Of a stretch of 60,137 nt of DNA, positions 17,905 through 27,060 are shown piece after piece. The stretch covers positions 1-60,137 of the forward strand of contig JAIQFZ010000013.1 in NCBI GenBank assembly GCA_020073015.1, in the 5' to 3' direction. This DNA is from Terriglobia bacterium (GTDB taxonomy: Bacteria > Acidobacteriota > Terriglobia > Terriglobales > Acidobacteriaceae). Positions within the stretch are counted from its first letter, which is position 1. Every line of letters begins with the position of its first letter. The position numbers and the translations under genes are program-made. Under the pieces are notes generated by a model that was not told the DNA's origin, searched no databases, and saw only the letters and a list, made by a program, of their open reading frames with translations.

Positions 17905-20010
17905 GTGAAAGTTTATGAAGGAGCCAACCTCCGCAACCTTGCCCTGATCGGGCATGGTCATGCGGGCAAGACTACCCTGGTGTCGGCCATGCTCCAAACG
18001 GCCGGCGCCACGCAGCGCTTCGGCCACGTGGACGACGGCACCGCTGTCACCGACTACGACGAAGAAGAAATCGCCCGCAAAATGTCGATCTCGACCGGCT
18101 TGGCCTGCGTCGAGTGGGGCAAGACGAAACTCAATCTGCTCGATACCCCCGGCTTCAACATGTTCGTCCACGAAGCCAAGATGGTTTTGCCCGTCGTCGA
18201 CGCGGCCCTGGTCGTGGTGGATGGCGTCGCGGGCGTAGAGGTCGTCACCCAGCGCGTCTGGGGGTACTGCGACGAAGTCAACCTGCCCCGCATGATCGTG
18301 GTCAGCCGCATGGACCGCGAGCGCGCCGACGCCAACCGCGTCCTCGAATCGCTCACCAACGCCTTTGGCCGCGCCGTCACCCCGCTCCAACTCCCCATCG
18401 GCAGCGAAAAGAATCTGACTGGCATTGTCGACCTCGTCCGCATGAAGGCCTACACCTACGAACTGGGAGGAAACGGCAAAGGCAAAGAGGGCCCGATCCC
18501 AACGGACTTGGCCGAGGTTGCCAAAGAAGCTCACGAAAAATTGGTGGAACTCGTCGCCGAGGGGAAAGACGAGCTGATGGAAGAATTCTTCGAGAAGGGC
18601 ACGATTCCCGAGGAGCACTTAGTCCCGGCGCTGCACGAAGCCATCCGCGAAGACAAATTGTTTCCGGTACTGTTCACCAGCGGCCTCGGCAATATCGGCG
18701 TCGACGAGTTGATGGATTTCATCGTGGACTACACGCCCGCTGCAAACGAGCATCACGCCATCACCGGCCAGCCCGCTGGTGGCAACGGCGAACCTCCCGC
18801 GCGCAAAGGCACGGACAACGAACCCGCATCCGTCTACGTATTCAAAACCGTATCCGACGCCTTCGCCGGCCGCATTTCGTATTTCAAGGTTTTCTCTGGA
18901 ATCCTCAAGAACGAAGCCTCGTTGCAAAACTTCAACCGCAACACGCAGGAGAAATTCGCCCACATCTCGCTCATGCAGGGCAAGACGGCGATTCCGATCC
19001 CGGAACTGCATGCGGGCGATATCGGTGCGGTCGCAAAGCTGAGAGAAACTCTCACCGGCGACACACTCGGCGACAAGGCTTCGCCAATCCAGTACCCGGC
19101 CGTGAAACTTCCGGAGCCGGCGATCACCTTCGCCATCGAACCCAAGACCCGCGCCGACGAAGACAAGCTGGGCGTCGGCCTCCACAAGCTGATGGAAGAA
19201 GACGCCATGCTGCGTTTCTTCCGCGATCCGCAGACGAAAGAGTTCCTGATCGCGGGTACCGGCCAGCAGCATATCGAAGTCGTGGTCTCGAAGATGAAGA
19301 AGCGCTACCACGCGGAAGTCGTCTTGAAGGCGCCCAAGGTGCCGTACCGCGAAACCATCCGTGGCAAGGCCGATGTCCAGGGGCGCCACAAGAAACAAAC
19401 CGGCGGCCACGGCCAGTATGGCGACTGCAAGATCAAGATGGAGCCCCTGCCACGCGACAGCGAGTTCGAGTTCGTCAACGATATTTTCGGTGGCGCCATC
19501 CCGAAGAACTACATACCGGCAGTGGAAAAAGGAATCAAAGATGCCGCGGCGCGTGGCTACCTCGCGGGCTATCCCGTGGTAAATTTCCGGGTCATCCTCT
19601 ACGACGGCTCGTATCACGACGTCGATTCCAACGACCTCTCGTTCCAGATGGCCGGCCGCATCGCGTTCAAAAAGGCGATGGAAGTCGCCAAACCCACGCT
19701 GCTCGAGCCGATCATGTCGGTAGAAATCACCGTTCCCGACGAATTTGCGGGCACTATCATGGGCGACCTCAACAGCCGCCGCGGGCGCATCCAGGGCATG
19801 GACAATAAGAGCGGCAACACGATCGTGAAAGCCGAGGTACCGATGGCGGAAATGCTGACCTACGGCGCCGACCTGACGTCCATGACTCAGGGCCGCGGCA
19901 GTTTCTCGATGGAAATGCACCACTACGACGTGGTGCCGCAGCAACTGCAGGAGAAGATTATCGAGAAGGCACGAGCCGAGCGCGGCGAAGTAAAGGAAGA
20001 AGAAGAATAA
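17905..20010 (+). CDS. Elongation factor G paralogue
   Basis: This 701-aa translational GTPase has all EF-G domains. G1 is GHGHAGKT at residues 16-23, G3 is DTPGFN near 80, and G4 is replaced by SRMD near 133 where NKMD is usual. Domain II, domain III, domain IV with GRHKKQTGGHGQYGDCKIK, and domain V follow. This matches the second EF-G class (FusA2-like) rather than the str-operon EF-G. It may act in ribosome recycling or as a specialised translocase, which is inference. GTG at 17905 is preceded by AAGGAG 8 nt upstream. No rpsL/rpsG/tuf genes are next to it. The C-terminus is a run of Glu. Confidence 0.9.
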   Translation: MKVYEGANLRNLALIGHGHAGKTTLVSAMLQTAGATQRFGHVDDGTAVTDYDEEEIARKMSISTGLACVEWGKTKLNLLDTPGFNMFVHEAKMVLPVVDAALVVVDGVAGVEVVTQRVWGYCDEVNLPRMIVVSRMDRERADANRVLESLTNAFGRAVTPLQLPIGSEKNLTGIVDLVRMKAYTYELGGNGKGKEGPIPTDLAEVAKEAHEKLVELVAEGKDELMEEFFEKGTIPEEHLVPALHEAIREDKLFPVLFTSGLGNIGVDELMDFIVDYTPAANEHHAITGQPAGGNGEPPARKGTDNEPASVYVFKTVSDAFAGRISYFKVFSGILKNEASLQNFNRNTQEKFAHISLMQGKTAIPIPELHAGDIGAVAKLRETLTGDTLGDKASPIQYPAVKLPEPAITFAIEPKTRADEDKLGVGLHKLMEEDAMLRFFRDPQTKEFLIAGTGQQHIEVVVSKMKKRYHAEVVLKAPKVPYRETIRGKADVQGRHKKQTGGHGQYGDCKIKMEPLPRDSEFEFVNDIFGGAIPKNYIPAVEKGIKDAAARGYLAGYPVVNFRVILYDGSYHDVDSNDLSFQMAGRIAFKKAMEVAKPTLLEPIMSVEITVPDEFAGTIMGDLNSRRGRIQGMDNKSGNTIVKAEVPMAEMLTYGADLTSMTQGRGSFSMEMHHYDVVPQQLQEKIIEKARAERGEVKEEEE

Positions 20011-20036
20011 GTGTGGCGCGGGCATTCCTGCCCGCG
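20011..20036. repeat. Dispersed repeat family A variant
   Basis: GTGTGGCGCGGGCATTCCTG followed by CCCGCG lies immediately after the EF-G paralogue stop. It differs from the standard unit by G-for-A and related transitions that keep the internal inverted repeat. Confidence 0.6.
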
Positions 20037-20150
20037 AATGTCGGCACCGTCTCGCCTTCCGCAGCCCATGAAGCCGGACGGTTGCTCCACCTTTTTCTTT
20101 TGCACCAAGCGCGTTTGTAACGTAGCATTCGGTGTTCCGAGGAGACACGC

Positions 20151-21083
20151 ATGTCCAAGCGGAACTTCTCCATCTGCCGCCGCTTGTTCGGCGCGGCGCT
20201 TGTTCTCTCAGTGACCTCTCTGCCCTCGATGGCCGAGGAAAGCAAAACCACGGTGCTGGACCTCGACCACGTCTCCGTCTGCGGGTCGAATCTCGACGCC
20301 CTCCGCCAGGCCTTCACCGATGTTGGGCTTACTCCCGACTTCGGCGGCCCGCACGGCAACGGCGTTACCCAGATGGCGCTCATCGGCTTCGATGACGAGT
20401 CCTACCTCGAACTGATTGCCCCCGTGAAGCCAGGAGTCACCGAGGGCTCGGCCTGGGGCAAGTTCATCGCGGGCGATGCGGGCCCGTGTGCCTGGGCGGT
20501 GGGCACGAACGTCCTGCTGCAGGAAGTGGATCGGTTGAAGAAAGCTGGCATCGCGGTAAGGACTCCGGAGCCTGGCAGCCGGAAGCGGCCCGATGGCATG
20601 TCGGTGACGTGGACCACCGCCGATGTCGGCTCTGGAACACAAGGTTCCGTTCTTCCGTTCATTATTGAGGACCAAACCCCGCGCGCCTGGCGAGTGCAAC
20701 CTTCGGAAAGCGTCAAGGGCGCGCCCGTTTTCGGCGTGGAGAACGTGGTTTTGGGTGTGAACAATCTTGACGCGGCCATTGCACTCTTCCGCAAGGCCTA
20801 CGGCTGGTCGGAACCGCTGGTCGAGAACCAGAAAGACTTCGGCAGACTCGCGTACTTTCCCGGCGAGCCCGTGATCCTAGCTGCCCCGACGGGTGGATGG
20901 CTGTCCGATCGCCTCGGTAGGTTCGGCGAAGCGCCGGTTGCCTACCTGCTCGGCACCCGCGATTTCGCCGCCGCCGCCAAAAAATACAAACTCTCCGGCA
21001 CCAAAACCTGGTTCGGACAAAGAGTCGGCTGGTTCGACGCCGGCAAACTGAAAGGCGTAAGACTGGGAGTGATCGGACAGTAG
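20151..21083 (+). CDS. Exported VOC/glyoxalase-like protein
   Basis: This 310-aa protein has an N-terminal signal sequence (LFGAALVLSVTSLPSMA). Two VOC half-domains follow: LDLDHVSVCGSNLDALRQAF first, and VENVVLGVNNLDAAIALFRK in the second half. The long single-chain layout resembles the Glyoxalase_3-like group. The ligand is unknown and the location probably periplasmic. GAGGAG upstream of ATG 20151 supports the start. Confidence 0.75.
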   Translation: MSKRNFSICRRLFGAALVLSVTSLPSMAEESKTTVLDLDHVSVCGSNLDALRQAFTDVGLTPDFGGPHGNGVTQMALIGFDDESYLELIAPVKPGVTEGSAWGKFIAGDAGPCAWAVGTNVLLQEVDRLKKAGIAVRTPEPGSRKRPDGMSVTWTTADVGSGTQGSVLPFIIEDQTPRAWRVQPSESVKGAPVFGVENVVLGVNNLDAAIALFRKAYGWSEPLVENQKDFGRLAYFPGEPVILAAPTGGWLSDRLGRFGEAPVAYLLGTRDFAAAAKKYKLSGTKTWFGQRVGWFDAGKLKGVRLGVIGQ

Positions 21084-21086
21084 CTC

Positions 21087-21180
21087 GTGTAGCGCGGACA
21101 CTCCTGTCCGCGCATGGGGAATGCTCCTGGGCTGGGAACTCAGCATTGACCCTTCGCGGACAGGAGTGTCCGCCCCACAC
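21087..21180. terminator. Family A repeat pair forming a long inverted repeat
   Basis: GTGTAGCGCGGACACTCCTG (21087 on) is answered by CGCGGACAGGAGTGTCCGCC and CCACAC ending at 21180. The arms are nearly perfect, with a spacer of about 40 nt. Placed just after the VOC stop and before ruvB, it could act as a terminator, though there is no clear U-tract. Confidence 0.45.
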
Positions 21181-21218
21181 TGGCGACCGCCCACCGACAA
21201 CTGCTACCATCGCCTTCA

Positions 21219-22262
21219 GTGTCCGCCGCCAAAGACAATCCCAACCTCAAAGACCGCCTCGTCTCCGCCGCACCGGTCGAAGACGATTCCTCCTTTGAAC
21301 TCAAGCTCCGCCCGCAGCGCTTGCAGGAGTTCATCGGCCAAGCCAAGGTCAAAGAGAATCTCGATGTAGCGATTCAGGCAGCCAAATCCCGCGGCGAGGC
21401 CCTCGACCACGTTCTCCTTTACGGTCCGCCCGGCCTCGGCAAGACGACCCTCGCCAACATCATTGCCAATGAACTCGCTGTGGCCTTCCAGCAGACCTCC
21501 GGCCCCACGCTCCAGATCAAGGGCGACCTCACCGCCATCCTCACCAACCTGCGCGATAAGCAGGTCCTCTTCATCGACGAAGTACACCGCCTGCAGCCCG
21601 CGCTCGAAGAAATCCTCTATTCCGCGCTCGAGGACTACAAGCTCGACATCATGATCGGCCAGGGCCCGTCCGCCCGCACCCATACCATGGACGTGAAGCC
21701 CTTCACCTTCGTCGGCGCTACGACCCGCGCTGGCCTGCTATCGGCGCCGCTGCGATCCCGCTTCGGCCTGCTGCTGCGCCTCGAGTTCTACACCCATGAC
21801 GATCTGCGCATCATCGTCGAGCGTTCGGCCGAAATCCTGGGCGTCAGCATTGACCGCCCCGGAGCTATTGAAATCGCCAGCCGCTCCCGTGGCACACCCC
21901 GTATCGCCAACCGCCTGCTGCGCCGCGTCCGCGACTACGCGCAGGTTCGCGCCGCAGGCAACATCGACCAACCCACCGCCCAAGCCGCGCTCTCCATGCT
22001 CGAAGTAGACCGCTACGGCTTCGACGAAATCGATCGCAAGCTCCTCCTCACTATCATCGAGAAGTACCAGGGTGGCCCAGTCGGCGTGAACACGCTCGCC
22101 GCCGCGCTGGCGGAAGAACCCGACGCGATCGAAGAAATCTACGAGCCCTTCCTCATCCAGATCGGCTTCCTGAACCGAACTCCCCGCGGACGTGTCGCCA
22201 CCCAGCTCGCCTACGAGCACTTCGGCATCACGCCCAATCGCCGCCAAAACTCGCTTTTCTGA
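21219..22262 (+). CDS. ruvB: Holliday junction branch-migration ATPase RuvB
   Basis: This 347-aa AAA+ protein drives branch migration with RuvA. Visible motifs are [12 protein letters not shown], Walker [10 protein letters not shown] near 68, Walker [10 protein letters not shown] near 117, sensor 1 in [18 protein letters not shown], and the winged-helix C-terminus ([15 protein letters not shown]). The start is GTG at 21219. ruvA and ruvC are not adjacent, so the genes are dispersed here. Confidence 0.96.
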   Translation: MSAAKDNPNLKDRLVSAAPVEDDSSFELKLRPQRLQEFIGQAKVKENLDVAIQAAKSRGEALDHVLLYGPPGLGKTTLANIIANELAVAFQQTSGPTLQIKGDLTAILTNLRDKQVLFIDEVHRLQPALEEILYSALEDYKLDIMIGQGPSARTHTMDVKPFTFVGATTRAGLLSAPLRSRFGLLLRLEFYTHDDLRIIVERSAEILGVSIDRPGAIEIASRSRGTPRIANRLLRRVRDYAQVRAAGNIDQPTAQAALSMLEVDRYGFDEIDRKLLLTIIEKYQGGPVGVNTLAAALAEEPDAIEEIYEPFLIQIGFLNRTPRGRVATQLAYEHFGITPNRRQNSLF

Positions 22263-22344
22263 AGGCCACGGCAATCTGACAGCACCTGTCCGGAGTGCCC
22301 GAGCGGCCCTTACCCGCGTGCCCAATCGGCAGTTGCAACACACA

Positions 22345-22374
22345 CTGACAAATTGTTGCTCCCTGTTGTATCTT
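22345..22374 (+). promoter_or_regulatory. Possible sigma70-type promoter for the DUF5916 gene
   Basis: CTGACA (22345-22350) and TATCTT (22369-22374) are 18 nt apart, about 47 nt upstream of the TTG start. The match is moderate and rests only on this reading. Confidence 0.3.
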
Positions 22375-22420
22375 CTTAGTTCGCCTGTCTGAGGGGGCTC
22401 GGCGAGCACGAGAGGTTTTC

Positions 22421-24916
22421 TTGGTTTCGCGATCGTTTGGGCCTAGGTGTGTTCTCTCTCTGTTGACGCTGGCGTTGCTCGCCAGACACGGGTTCGCGGC
22501 ATCGGGCCACCCGTCCTCTCTGTCTGATCCCCAAAGCCAGTCTCAGTCGCCCGCTTCTGTTCCCCAGCACCTCTCCGCCGAAACCAGCTCAGAGACGTCC
22601 TTGACCATCCCCCGCCTGGCGCACGCGCCGGCGCTGGAAGATTTCCTGACCATGAAGCCCGAGGGGCCGGTCGCCCCCGGCATGGTGAAGATTATCCATT
22701 TTGTCCAACAGCAGCCGCATGACGGTCAGACGGTCAGCCAGCCCACGGAGGCGTATCTCGGCTACGACGAGAAAAACCTGTACGTGGTTTTCGTCTGCCA
22801 CGACGATCCCGCCAAGGTGCGCGCCCACGAGACGCGCCGCGAAGACTTCAACGGTAACGACGATGATGTGGCCATCATGCTGGATACCTTCCATGATCGC
22901 CGTCGTGCCTACGAGTTTGAGGTGAATCCGAGAGGCATCCAGTGGGACGCCATCTACACGGAAGCTTCCTACGCGGATACAGGCGGTAACTTCGATAGTT
23001 CCTTCGACACCCTCTGGTACTCCAAGGGGAAGGTAACGGAGCAAGGCTACGTCGTCTGGATAGCCATTCCCTTTCGCAGCCTTCGCTTCCCGTCCGCGCA
23101 GGACCAGACCTGGGGCATCATCCTGTTGCGTGAGATTATCCGCGACAACGAGAGGGCCTTCTGGCCTTACATTTCCATTAACCAGGAAGGGCGTCTCGGG
23201 CAGGCCGGCTCCGCCAAGGGCCTGAGCGGAATCTCTCCAGGCCGCAACCTTCAGCTGATTCCCTACGGCCTGCTCAATTCGTTCCACACGGTGGACGATC
23301 GTGGCCCATATACTCCCTGTCCAACGGCAACTGATCCCACCGCAACCTGCGCGCGCTACCAGAACCGCGCCATCGGCGGAACGGTTGGGCTGGATGGCAA
23401 GGTCATCTTCAACGACAGCCTGGTGCTCGACGCCACCGCCAACCCCGACTTCAGCCAGGTGGAATCCGACGAACCCCAGGTCACCGTGAACCAGCGGTAC
23501 CGCGTTTACTTTCCGGAAAAGCGCCCTTTCTTCATCGAAAACTCCGACTACTTCCACACTCCCATCGATCTCTTCTTCACGCGCAACATCGTCAATCCCG
23601 ACGCCGGAATCCGCCTCACCGGCAAGACCGGAGCCTATTCGCTGGGCATTCTCGCCAGTGATGATCGTGCTCCCGGGCTCACCGTGAGTCCTGCCGATCC
23701 TCTGTTCAAATCGCGCTCCTATTTCAACATCGCGCGAGTCTCCCGCGACATCTTCAAGCAATCCAGCATTGGAGCCATCTACACGGACTGGGAAGATCCG
23801 GCTGCCAACACGTTCAACCGGGTGGGAGGCTTGGACGCGCGGTTCAAGTTTTCACCGCAGCTGACTGCCAGCGCGCAAGGGGTCGTCAGTTCGACGTACT
23901 GCTCGGACCAATATTCCACAACCTACTCCACGTGTGCGGCCGGTTATTCCGCCGGCCCCGCCTACAAAGCCGAACTCGATTACACGACCCGGCATTGGCT
24001 TCAGTCGGGCGTCTACAACGACGTCAGCCCAGGTTTCTTTACGCAGCCCGGCTTTGTCACCCGGGTAGACATTCGCGAGTACCGCGACGGCACCTCATAC
24101 AACTTTCGCCCCAAGCGGGGCCCGGTGGTCGCCTGGGGGCCTGAGCTATTCGGACACTGGACGTGGGACCACACCGGTCTCCGGCTTGACACGGATTATG
24201 CGCCCGATCTCGCAATCACCCTGAAACGGCAGACCCGAATCGTCCTCATGCCGTACGAGGAAACCCGCGAGCGCCTGCGGCCCGGGCGGGACTTCGCCGG
24301 TCCCACAGGCGGCCCCAATCTCGATTTCCATGAGCACGCCAGCGGCGTAAACGTCATCAGTTCACCCTTCTCACAGTTCACCCTCGGGGCAAACTACTTT
24401 TGGGGAGATGAGATCAACTTTGTTCCCGGCGTCAATGCTGCCCCGTATCTGGCACACTTTGAGCAAGGCGGCGCCACCGCGACGATTCATCCATTCTCGC
24501 AGCTCAAGGTTGACAACACATACCTGGTCAGCCGCTTGCGCACTCGGGATACGAACGCCAACATCTTCAACAATCACATCATTCGCAGCAAATGGAACTG
24601 GCAGTTCAACCGTGAACTGTCCCTGCGCGTGATCCTGCAATACAACGCCACGCTCACTCGGAACTCTCCCTCTGTCAGTGCCAACCTGTTCCCGTACACC
24701 TACCTGCCGACATCGAAGCAATTCAACACCGACATCCTCGTTACCTACCTCCTGCACCCGGGAACCGCACTCTACGTCGGATACAACACGGATCAGCAGA
24801 ACCTGGATCCATCGCTTCAGATCGACCCAGTTCTGCCTGGCGTGCACCACGGCACTCGCCTGATCAACGACGGCCGCTTGTTCTTCGTAAAAGTCTCGTA
24901 TCTGTTCCGCTTCTAA
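22421..24916 (+). CDS. DUF5916 outer-membrane protein with CBM9-like domain
   Basis: This 831-aa protein has a signal peptide, then a carbohydrate-binding-family-9-like domain around residues 60-240 (EAYLGYDEKNLYVVFVCHDDP, DDVAIMLDTFHDRRRAYEF). A DUF5916 region follows with VESDEPQVTVNQRYRVYFPEKRPFFIEN and a predicted beta-barrel to the end. The terminal residue is Phe (VSYLFRF), as in outer-membrane barrels. Function is unknown; uptake or surface binding is only inferred. The TTG start follows GAGAGG. It is monocistronic in appearance. Confidence 0.8.
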   Translation: MVSRSFGPRCVLSLLTLALLARHGFAASGHPSSLSDPQSQSQSPASVPQHLSAETSSETSLTIPRLAHAPALEDFLTMKPEGPVAPGMVKIIHFVQQQPHDGQTVSQPTEAYLGYDEKNLYVVFVCHDDPAKVRAHETRREDFNGNDDDVAIMLDTFHDRRRAYEFEVNPRGIQWDAIYTEASYADTGGNFDSSFDTLWYSKGKVTEQGYVVWIAIPFRSLRFPSAQDQTWGIILLREIIRDNERAFWPYISINQEGRLGQAGSAKGLSGISPGRNLQLIPYGLLNSFHTVDDRGPYTPCPTATDPTATCARYQNRAIGGTVGLDGKVIFNDSLVLDATANPDFSQVESDEPQVTVNQRYRVYFPEKRPFFIENSDYFHTPIDLFFTRNIVNPDAGIRLTGKTGAYSLGILASDDRAPGLTVSPADPLFKSRSYFNIARVSRDIFKQSSIGAIYTDWEDPAANTFNRVGGLDARFKFSPQLTASAQGVVSSTYCSDQYSTTYSTCAAGYSAGPAYKAELDYTTRHWLQSGVYNDVSPGFFTQPGFVTRVDIREYRDGTSYNFRPKRGPVVAWGPELFGHWTWDHTGLRLDTDYAPDLAITLKRQTRIVLMPYEETRERLRPGRDFAGPTGGPNLDFHEHASGVNVISSPFSQFTLGANYFWGDEINFVPGVNAAPYLAHFEQGGATATIHPFSQLKVDNTYLVSRLRTRDTNANIFNNHIIRSKWNWQFNRELSLRVILQYNATLTRNSPSVSANLFPYTYLPTSKQFNTDILVTYLLHPGTALYVGYNTDQQNLDPSLQIDPVLPGVHHGTRLINDGRLFFVKVSYLFRF

Positions 24917-25063
24917 GCGTCCACGAGAAATCACGTCGGGGCAGCCTTCGGCTGCCACGCCGTTGGGTTGACTTCTCCTCCACGAATCTGCGTTAATCAC
25001 CCTTCGGTTGCCATCCCAGACGGTAGAGATGCGGCTTGCCGCGTCTTCCACCCGGAGGACCTC

Positions 25064-25441
25064 ATGCGTGACGTGATCTCGACCGATCAGGCTCCTAAAG
25101 CCATCGGGCCCTACTCCCAAGCCATTCGTGCCGCCGGCCTGATCTTCACCTCCGGCCAGGTAGCCCTCGATCCCGCCACCCAGCAGGTCGTTGCGGGCGA
25201 CGTGGCCGCCCAGACCGACCGCGTCCTCAAGAATCTCGCCGCTGTCCTGCACGCGGCCGGCAGCGGGCTGGACAAGGTCCTCCGCTGCACCGTCTTCCTC
25301 AAAAATATGGCGGACTTCGCCGCCATGAACGACGTCTACGGACGCTACTTCACCCAAACCCCTCCCGCCCGCTCGACCGTCGAAGTCTCCCGTCTGCCAA
25401 AAGATGTGCTGGTAGAAATTGACGTAATTGCCCTGGCCTAG
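25064..25441 (+). CDS. ridA: RidA family enamine/imine deaminase
   Basis: This 125-aa protein hydrolyses reactive enamines and imines such as 2-aminoacrylate. It is typical of the YjgF/YER057c/UK114 family: SQAIRAAGLIFTSGQVALDP, TVFLKNMADFAAMNDVY and the C-terminal PARSTVEVSRLPKDVLVEID with the conserved catalytic Arg. GGAGG 5-6 nt upstream of ATG 25064 fixes the start; the upstream extension is intergenic repeat sequence. Confidence 0.92.
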   Translation: MRDVISTDQAPKAIGPYSQAIRAAGLIFTSGQVALDPATQQVVAGDVAAQTDRVLKNLAAVLHAAGSGLDKVLRCTVFLKNMADFAAMNDVYGRYFTQTPPARSTVEVSRLPKDVLVEIDVIALA

Positions 25442-25574
25442 ATGCCGAGGTCTAGCCGCGAAGCGGCACAAGAATGCAGCCCACAGCGCACACTCTGGGT
25501 GTCAAGTGGGAAAGCGGCGAGCCCCGGAGGGGCCAAAGAACAGCTACCATAGAGACTCCGGAGGGACGACTACA

Positions 25575-26045
25575 ATGATCGCAGAAAGAGGCCTTATGAA
25601 AACTCTCCTGCTCGCAATCGGCATCGTCGGTGTGGGGATGTTCGCTGCCGCCCAAACCGCCCCCAAGCAATCCGCTCCCAGCGGACCAACCAAAGTCACA
25701 GGCCCTTCCACCAAGACCGCCAGCGGCCTCGAGTACTGGGATATCAAGGTCGGCACCGGCCCGGTTGCCCAAAGCGGACAGCATGTCAAAGTGCACTACA
25801 CCGGATGGCTGACCAACGGCAAGAAGTTCGATAGCTCGGTAGGTACCGGCAAGCCGTTTGAGTTCATGTTAGGAGCCGGCCAGGTGATCAAGGGCTGGGA
25901 CGAGGGCGTCGCTGGAATGAAAGTCGGCGGCCAGCGTCAATTACACATTCCGCCGGATCTAGCCTACGGACCCGCCGGATATCCGCCCGTGATCCCGCCG
26001 AACTCGGCCCTGATCTTCGACCTGCAGCTGGTAGAAGTGAAGTAG
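25575..26045 (+). CDS. Exported FKBP-type peptidyl-prolyl isomerase
   Basis: This 156-aa protein has a signal sequence (MKTLLLAIGIVGVGMFAAAQ), a Pro/Ser linker and one complete FKBP domain. Features include VKVHYTGWLTNGKKFDSS, VIKGWDEGVAGMKVGGQRQL and IPPDLAYGPAGYPPVIPPN. It catalyses proline isomerisation during folding in the periplasm. Two starts are possible: ATG 25575 with GGAGGG 9 nt upstream, or ATG 25596 with AGAGG 5 nt upstream; both keep the signal sequence. Confidence 0.9.
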   Translation: MIAERGLMKTLLLAIGIVGVGMFAAAQTAPKQSAPSGPTKVTGPSTKTASGLEYWDIKVGTGPVAQSGQHVKVHYTGWLTNGKKFDSSVGTGKPFEFMLGAGQVIKGWDEGVAGMKVGGQRQLHIPPDLAYGPAGYPPVIPPNSALIFDLQLVEVK

Positions 26046-26048
26046 CTC

Positions 26049-26074
26049 GTGTAGCGCGGACACTCCTGTCCGCG
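26049..26074. repeat. Dispersed repeat family A copy
   Basis: GTGTAGCGCGGACACTCCTG plus TCCGCG lies four bases after the FKBP stop. It is identical over this core to the copies at 21087 and 33831. Confidence 0.7.
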
Positions 26075-26096
26075 CAGCATTGTCCAGGCACACAAA

Positions 26097-26127
26097 AGCC
26101 CGCAGGATTTCCACAATCGTGCGGGCT
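26097..26127 (-). terminator. Hairpin terminator downstream of rpmB
   Basis: AGCCCGCA (26097-26104) pairs with TGCGGGCT (26120-26127), an 8-bp perfect stem. Read on the minus strand it is followed by TTTTG. It lies between the convergent FKBP and rpmB genes. Confidence 0.6.
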
Positions 26128-26135
26128 CGATCCTT

Positions 26136-26324
26136 CTAAGCTTTAACCACTTTGCCGCTGCGCAGGCAGGACGTGCACACGCGGATCCGCTTGGTCGCCG
26201 CCCCCACCTTGGCGTGCACCGGACGCAGATTGACGTTCCAGCGCCGCTTGCTCACGTTGTGGGCATGGCTGATGGTGTTTCCAAACTGCGGCCCCTTGCC
26301 GCAGATATCACAAACTCGTGCCAT
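26136..26324 (-). CDS. rpmB: 50S ribosomal protein L28
   Basis: This 62-aa protein begins MARVCDICGKGPQFGN and contains the NVSKRRWNVNLRPV block of L28. It is the zinc-binding type: CDIC at the N-terminus and CTSC (VCTSCLRSGKVVKA) at the end. Length is normal. It is not next to rpmG here. A hairpin terminator follows. Confidence 0.95.
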   Translation of the reverse strand: MARVCDICGKGPQFGNTISHAHNVSKRRWNVNLRPVHAKVGAATKRIRVCTSCLRSGKVVKA

Positions 26325-26479
26325 AACCTATTGACCCTTCTAGGCTTGATGCCGAAACACCTATTGTACAGGCTCATGGGAAATCCGCCAAGCCAGAACA
26401 GCAGCAAACGCCCCAAGGTTGAGACGCGGTAAGCCGCGTCTCCCGTAGCTCTCCCATCAAACGTACCTTGAACCGTGGC

Positions 26480-26896
26480 TCAGGCGGCCTTGCCCATCAC
26501 CGGCTGGGAGCAATGCGCGCAGCGCCGAGCATCGATCGGGATCTCGCTGAGGCATTCCGGACACTTCTTCGTGGTCGGATCGGCCGGTGCCGGCGCCTTA
26601 CGCATCCGCGCCACCAGGGCGTTGATCGGTGTAACGACGAAGAAATACACGGCAGCCGCGATTAACAGGAAATTGACTACGGCGGTGATAAATACGCCAA
26701 CCGGAAACGCCGTTTGGCCGATTGTGAAACTAACCGACGAAAAGTCCGGCTTGCCCGCAACCAAGGCAATGAGGGGTTCAATCAGGGACTTTACGAGGGA
26801 GGTGACGACCGTCCCAAAAGCCGCACCGATCACAATACCAACCGCCATGTCGACGACATTACCGCGCAAGATAAACTGCTTAAAGCCGGATAGCAT
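26480..26896 (-). CDS. mscL: Large-conductance mechanosensitive channel with C-terminal zinc ribbon
   Basis: This 138-aa protein starts MLSGFKQFILRGNVVDMAVG. TM1 is VVDMAVGIVIGAAFGTVV and TM2 is VFITAVVNFLLIAAAVYFF, the classical MscL pair that opens on hypo-osmotic shock in the inner membrane. After TM2 the usual helix is followed by CPECLSEIPIDARRCAHC, a CxxC...CxxC ribbon that many MscL proteins lack. GGAGG 8 nt upstream selects ATG 26896 over TTG 26911. Confidence 0.93.
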   Translation of the reverse strand: MLSGFKQFILRGNVVDMAVGIVIGAAFGTVVTSLVKSLIEPLIALVAGKPDFSSVSFTIGQTAFPVGVFITAVVNFLLIAAAVYFFVVTPINALVARMRKAPAPADPTTKKCPECLSEIPIDARRCAHCSQPVMGKAA

Positions 26897-27060
26897 AATA
26901 TTTTCCTCCAATCACTAGAACGGGCGACAATCTAAACGCAGATATACATTTGGTCAAGTTGGCTTTAAAAAAAATACAGTGTCTCGCGCAGGCTTGGCGA
27001 GACAGGTTGTGGGGTTTCGGGAGAGCAACCTTCAATCTGAGGACTACCCAAGGTCTCTCC

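Noticed and set aside
18619-20148. 509-codon minus-strand frame opposite the EF-G paralogue
   Set aside because: It is antisense to a clear EF-G gene, its residues show no domain, and long antisense frames are expected at this GC content.
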